This document shows positions 59,176 to 64,000 of a stretch of DNA of 64,000 nucleotides, piece by piece. The stretch lies in assembly GCA_024811115.1 (NCBI GenBank), contig JAKOGH010000747.1, positions 1 through 64,000 on the forward strand, in the 5' to 3' direction. The DNA comes from Terana coerulea (taxonomy: Eukaryota; Basidiomycota; Agaricomycetes; Polyporales; Phanerochaetaceae). Each line of letters begins with the position of its first letter. Positions within the stretch are counted from its first letter, which is position 1. Made by a program: the position numbers and the translations under genes. The notes under the pieces were generated by a model. It had not been told where the DNA came from and made no database searches. It saw only the letters and a list, made by a program, of their open reading frames with translations.

Positions 59176-60386
59176 CTACACATAGAGGCCGCGCGTTGCT
59201 TCCAGTCACGTTTAAGATATTGTACACGCGGCCTGTGTGGAGGCTACCAGATTGTCAACACGACAATCCCACACGGCTGACAGGACTTCATGCTGTCTGG
59301 TTTGTCATTCACTGGGTATTCTAGACGTGTGCTAAGCCTCGGGGAGAACACGTACTCTTGAATATTTGAGACCAAAACCCGAATACAGAGTTATCTGTAC
59401 AGACACACCAAGGAGTGTCTTCATGCTGTGCCCACTCAACACAAGAGGCCTATTCGGTCTTGTAAAATAGGCTGATAAGAATCAGCTAGGTTGCAGCTAA
59501 TTCACAAGTGAGGTCCCCTTGAAAGCCACACTAATATCCCCACCCAAGCGGTACAGTAGGAATGGTAGAAGGGTCCTCGACCGCTTCAACACGAGGAAAT
59601 TCCCACATCGGCTACGGGCTAAAATGCAGACCTTCTATCGGGCATCGGGCACGTCGACTCGGCCAGGCCAGCATATATACATCGAGCGTACATCACGAGC
59701 GTACGTGTTGTCGGTAAAATGCTGCACATCATCAGCCCAACATTGATCGGAGTGAGTCACGGTTACTTACTATTCATCATCAAATGTCCATGCAGTCGCC
59801 AATGGCGGACTGCAGGAGTACAGTGGCGTACAGCCGTATTTCTGTACCAGCTTTTAAGATCCAACATCTGTTTAGATAGAAAAGTCGGCACATATAGCTG
59901 GCGTAGACTTGCGTCGGCATGTTGTCAGCGTCTTCACGGCCCAGGCGGCGTGAGCTCGAGTTGGTGACAACTGGTGAGGCAGCTGTACCATCCAAGCATT
60001 TTATGCACCGCCTGAACGTTATACGCTGCGGTTGGCGATAATAGGCTTGGCTCTCCTGCGGTCTCGTAAAAGCGAACGTGGGAGGAATGAACTCGTACAA
60101 GCGCTAGAGTGTTTGGGGCGGCGACATGGTGGCGTTCGGTAATGGCCGTAAAGGCCGAGCGGGGATCATAGCCGGCACGATGCGCTGCAGCCGACGCGGT
60201 GACACTTAAGGTTCTCGACTCTCATCAACGGCTCTGGCAAGGCTCCTGCACGAGACCATCACGAGACTAGCGTCGAGCTTCGATCGAATTCGAGTTGGAC
60301 GTATCACATGCGCTGTGCTATAGCTGGCATTATCCAGTACAATATTAGCGTCTACTGGCGGCGCTGTAACCCATCTCACGCCGGAC
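59176..60386. other. Intergenic, no supported gene
   Basis: Promoter region of oxidoreductase C and upstream region of the kinase-like gene. The short open frames have no motif. Upstream exons of the kinase-like gene may lie after about 60150. Confidence 0.4.
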
Positions 60387-61135
60387 ATGGCTATCCACCC
60401 ACTCCCGTTCAACCTCATATTGAAGCGGACTCACAGGAAGCGGTCGGAGGAAGCTATAGCACCACACATTGATGTTCCTGCCCCGAGGCTAATCCCCTAT
60501 GGCGCACCGAGATCGGGTCCCGAACAACCTTGGAGCTCAATTCTCATAACGCGCATTCCAGGTAGACCTCTCAACAAAGCATACCGTGACCCAGGAGCTG
60601 TCTCCGTCTGAGATAGAAGTCATTCGCTCGGAGCTGTCGCTGTACGTGGACCGCATGTGAGCTTACTGCAGCCCATATGGACCGCAGGTTCTGTCTGTGA
60701 CTGGGGGCTCCGAGTCGACTTTGGGGCCTTTTTCTTCCTGGTAGCGAGGCTGGCCCCTTCAACGACCAGGCCGTTTTCCACCAAGCCTTCCTGGCATTCG
60801 CCAATCCCCAGTACTGGGCCTCAAAGCGCCCTCTCGACGAAGTCATCTCTACCGGCGAGAGATTGCTGCGGACGCATCACGAGGTCATCTTTGCACATGG
60901 GGATCTCATGAACCACAACATCATGGTTTCGAACGGACGTATATCAGGGACCCTCGACTGGGAGTGTGCAGGATGGCTCCCAGAGTATTGGGAGTACACA
61001 TTTATGCTCAGATTCCCGTCAATGGACAACTGGTGGGCAAAGTTAGTAGTATCAGTGCCTGGCTATGTGTATACAAGTGAGCTCGATTGCTCAAAGGCAA
61101 CACTAATATTTGTTCAGGATTCAATTTTGTGGTAA
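60387..61135 (+). CDS. APH-family phosphotransferase-like protein, fragmented
   Basis: The end reads HHEVIFAHGDLMNHNIMV and GTLDWECAGWLPEYWEY: the catalytic HGDL...N and the metal-binding D of the aminoglycoside phosphotransferase / choline-kinase-like fold, with the fungal W-E-C-A-G-W-PEYWEY signature. Upstream, LPFNLILKR resembles the usual fungal beginning, and DVPAPRLI and LITRIPGRPLNKAY lie in the small lobe. The frame shifts near 60565 and 60740, and the amino-terminal third is short by family standards. Possible upstream exons or true decay cannot be told apart. The product ends VQDSILW at 61135. These agaricomycete proteins are an expanded family of unknown substrate. Confidence 0.7.
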
Positions 61136-61307
61136 GATGCGCTATCGTGCTCGTGGGGTTGATAATGTCTTCTCCCGTATGATGAGTCGTACAATTAGTG
61201 TACATATTGTTTGAATTCTAGCATTCCTCAACGTCATACCGGCCTCAGGATACTTCTCCGTGCGCTCACGCTCCTCACTTGTTTCCTCGTCAGTTCATGG
61301 ACGGTTC

Positions 61308-62781
61308 TCATCTGCGTTTAATATCATGCCCTTCGTCTTCATGCCCTTCGTCTCCGAAGTCCAGCGACTCGCCTATGTTCCCCAACCTCGATGACACCTG
61401 AAAGCGCACAAAGGACAAAGCCTGACCCGTCCCAAAGTCCGATCCGTCATCCACTGTATGCCGTACGTTGAACAAGAATCGACCGATAAGTATCTGAGGC
61501 TGCGCTTTCATGAGCCACCAGCTATGGGAAACCGGGAAGTAAAAGGCTTCATACCATAACTGGGATAAATGGTGTGACGATTTCCGCGCCCTAAGTTAAA
61601 CATTGCCTGCTTTACTAAGATGTGATGTCAAAGTGCATAGTGCAGGTACCTGCAAGTACGTAAAGAGTTGCACAATATTGAGCGCGAGCATTACTCTGTA
61701 AACCAGTGTGGTTAGTTCAGCCTGGGTAGAGAACCGCAGCATATAGCACTCACAAGAAATAAAGGGTGCCTGCCAGTTGCAGTGAATGTTATTTAGGTGA
61801 GTGCCAGCGCACCGCTGTTCAAGCACTGTAAGCCATGACGTACCATCGCGAAGGATGCACGTTGTGACCGACAGCCGCATGTGCATCCGCCGAACCATGC
61901 AAATCTGCTCAAATGTCTTGATCCAGGTGAAGACGAGCACAATAAGCTCCGCTGCTATGAGTCGGAACGCGGCTGAGAACCAACACTGCGGCCAGTACCG
62001 TCAATTAGCACGATTACAGCCAGCTCAGTAAAATCAATGCACTTCTGGTTATGCGAGTTAGCCATAAGATCACGAGTATTAGGAGAGGCTCACATTCTGT
62101 TAAGATGCGGGGATACGTTGTGTATTTCGCTACACATCTGCACAGTACCTTGAGGAGCCGGCATTTGAGTGTAGGTCATGTGGAACTTGCCAAACTACCC
62201 AATAGTAGATTAGCTATGGCACAATGAGGTCAATTGCATGAGACCTACGACATTCGTAGCAACTGGGGCGAGGCCAAGAGTCAGAACCACTGAAAATAAA
62301 ATGTAGTTTTTGTTCCATAAGGTAGAGACGCGTAGCGCCGAAAATACTGTATCCAAGCTGTAAGACACCGATATCTGGGGGAAAGATGGACGTATTGACA
62401 TACTAGCAGCTTGTATGTATGCCATATAAGTAAGAGCGTCCAACACAGCAAAGAATACCACACTAGCCCGCGCATCACACCTAGAAACAGACGTGGCGCT
62501 TTAGCAAGCGAGCGTATAAATCCCACATCACAACAGACCGCTAGATGACGGAAATGGCTGTCAGCGTTTGCAAGCACAGGTGCTGCAACTCGTACCGTAT
62601 GAAAGTTGATATTGCTAAGCGAAATAACGTTGAGTAACGTTGATAGTAAGAGTGTATAACGGTTCCATAGAAAGAGAGTGGACGTCGCCGTGAACTTCCT
62701 TTGCCACACGCAGGCGGCTTCGTGTCTGACCGTAATGGCGTACTCGTAGATCACCAGGACTAACTCATTTACAGTAAGCAA
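61308..62781 (-). CDS. DUF6533 multi-pass membrane protein
   Basis: The start exon (ending near 62630) reads YEYAITVRHEAACVWQRK, followed by LFLWNRYTLLLSTLLNV, the signature of the fungal DUF6533 domain at the beginning of seven-helix-like proteins. Further exons give FSALRVSTLWNKNYILF, FTWIKTFEQICMVRRMHMR, VMLALNIVQLFTYLQ and the typical tail ILIGRFLFNVRHTVDD...RLGNIGESLDF, ending at 61308. At least five introns are needed. The first exon has no ATG in frame, so the true start lies slightly upstream (62782-62900). The function of this family, large in agaricomycetes, is unknown; localisation at a membrane is inferred from the hydrophobic helices. Confidence 0.75.
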
Positions 62782-63969
62782 AAAAACAGAGGCTGAAAAC
62801 GGTACACGTCACCATATGCTGCATACGAAAAGTACCATCCGCTGAACCTTATATGTGAAAAGCTTTATTCAGCATTTATTCCGTGCGGTGCGGCCGCAAT
62901 ACTCACAATTGGTATGCGTTCTGGAAGTCAATGATTGTCGCTGCCGTTGAGTTGACTTGTGCCATATATGAAATTCGCTGGTGAGGTGATTTGGTGGACT
63001 TCGAGGTGCTTGCTTCCTACGCCAAGCGGGCATTGGCGCAGGTGCACACGGAAGGAGTTATATACTATGTTAGGTCCCGAAGTCGGACCAATACGTGGGA
63101 TCGGTAATCAGAACCTGTGTAAATATGGGCTTCAGCAGGCCGCCTGAGCTTCCATATTAGTAGAAAACAAGCTGACGCAAAGTTGCAAACAGAGCTGGAT
63201 CTTATTCCTTGCATTGAACCTGTGCTTCATCGCGCACTGCTTGTTCCTCGCACTGATCCAGTGCTTCTCGTTATGTACCCATGCGCATATCCCGGCCGCA
63301 TGGCGAAGAATAACATCGAAGGGTGCTTCATGTTCACCGTTTAAGTCGAATAAGTACTGTGACGGGGCTGGGTGGCCGGGTAACAGCACAGCACGCATAG
63401 TTTTGCCCACGCTTGCTCCGTGATACAATCCTGAGCGCAAGAATCATCGGGGTTGTTCTGCCGCTTGTAAGGTAAGGAAATACTGACCTACACTGACAGT
63501 GACCAGTGTCGACGGTGGACAACCGCAATATGATCGCGGGCGCGGGACCAAGCCGGCTTCCCCGATTGCACTCTTGATCGGGCGATTTGATGCGCCTTCC
63601 CGCATACGCACGGCGTCGGGACGTTGGGCGCTAGGACGCAATCGCTCCTCTCTCTCCGCCCTCCAAAGCCGTAAATTGACAGCTCGCCTCTTGCTCGGCC
63701 GCCGCCGCTCCGATGACGACGACCATGGCCGCGCCTTCGGAATTCAAAATGCGACTGCTCCCGCCGGGTGCTGGCCCAACACAGACTTGGGACGGACGAG
63801 GTTGATTGAGACTTGTATGTTCGCCTGCACCTATTCCTCATCTAAGGCAGCTCTGACTCGACTTTCCTCTACTTCACCTAGGACCATTTCCTGGTTATTT
63901 GCTTCTTCTGCTACAGAACGTACACGAAAATATATCAGCCCAACGAAAGCTTACACCACCTCTTCAAAC
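62782..63969. other. Divergent intergenic region
   Basis: About 1.2 kb between the DUF6533 gene (-) and the gene starting at 63970 (+). The plus strand has an open run at 63713-63805 (MTTTMAAPSEFKMRLLPPGA), which may be an upstream open frame in the leader or a first exon. Nothing else is supported. Confidence 0.4.
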
Positions 63970-64000
63970 ATGCCGAAGCGGAAACGTACTGAAGTCGCCG
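63970..64000 (+). CDS. 5' end of a gene leaving the window
   Basis: The ATG at 63970 is followed by MPKRKRTEVA and the frame is open to the window edge. The sequence context (ACATGCCG after a pyrimidine-rich leader) fits a fungal start. The KRKR run suggests a nuclear protein, but nothing more can be said from ten residues. Confidence 0.45.
   Translation, partial: MPKRKRTEVA

Noticed and set aside
1..64000. CRISPR arrays, operons or bacterial-type regulatory sites
   Set aside because: The DNA is eukaryotic, with introns and fungal families throughout. No regularly spaced repeat array was seen.

Overview
This is nuclear DNA of a filamentous basidiomycete, most likely an agaricomycete (mushroom or polypore type). 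The protein-coding genes are cut by many short GT-AG introns of about 45-95 bp. The gene set includes a Clp1-like clamp-cell regulator, a DUF6533 membrane protein, divergent F-box families, a TPR/CHAT protein and a small secreted cysteine-rich protein. There are no operons, ribosome-binding sites or CRISPR arrays. The exact species cannot be read from the sequence.

Layout. 1-3.4 kb: a decayed Ty1/copia retrotransposon on the minus strand between two diverged inverted copies of one sequence. 4.8-6.0 kb: a Clp1-like gene (-). 9.7-12.9 kb: a SAP-domain, NuSAP-like nuclear protein (+). 13.3-17.4 kb: a TPR/CHAT protein gene (-), broken by two small transposons with clear target-site duplications. 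19.5-19.9 kb: a second copy of one of these transposons, an hAT-type MITE. 21.4-22.8 kb: an F-box/LRR-like gene (-). 23.2-26.6 kb: a Ser/Pro-rich coiled-coil protein (+). 27.0-28.3 kb: phosphatidylserine decarboxylase (-). 28.8 kb: an intron-containing tRNA-Arg(ACG) (-). 32.5-33.4 kb: cyclophilin (-). 38.3-41.1 kb: two tandem F-box paralogues (+). 42.5-46.4 kb: two tandem NADP-dependent oxidoreductases (+). 46.5-51.7 kb: a PIF1 helicase gene (-), an internally deleted copy of it, and between them a 1.85 kb element with 450-bp inverted arms carrying a fragment of the 21.4-kb F-box/LRR gene. 52.0-52.8 kb: a small coiled-coil/proline-rich protein (+). 53.1-54.4 kb: a third F-box paralogue (-). 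56.5-57.1 kb: a small secreted protein (+). 57.7-59.1 kb: a third oxidoreductase (-). 60.4-61.1 kb: an APH-like kinase (+). 61.3-62.8 kb: a DUF6533 membrane protein (-). 63.97 kb: the start of a gene that leaves the window.

Two themes run through the window. First, it is shaped by duplication and small transposons: three F-box paralogues, three oxidoreductases, two PIF1 copies, an F-box/LRR gene with a transduplicated fragment, and three MITEs. Second, many otherwise well-conserved genes are broken by single-base indels, usually inside short G, C or A runs. Correcting one base gives whole codon counts in cyclophilin, PIF1 and the 52-kb gene. This suggests that many breaks are sequence errors rather than pseudogenes, whereas the TPR/CHAT gene, the copia element and the short PIF1 copy look truly dead. 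Large stretches (6.1-9.7, 28.9-32.5, 33.4-38.3 kb) hold no gene I can support.
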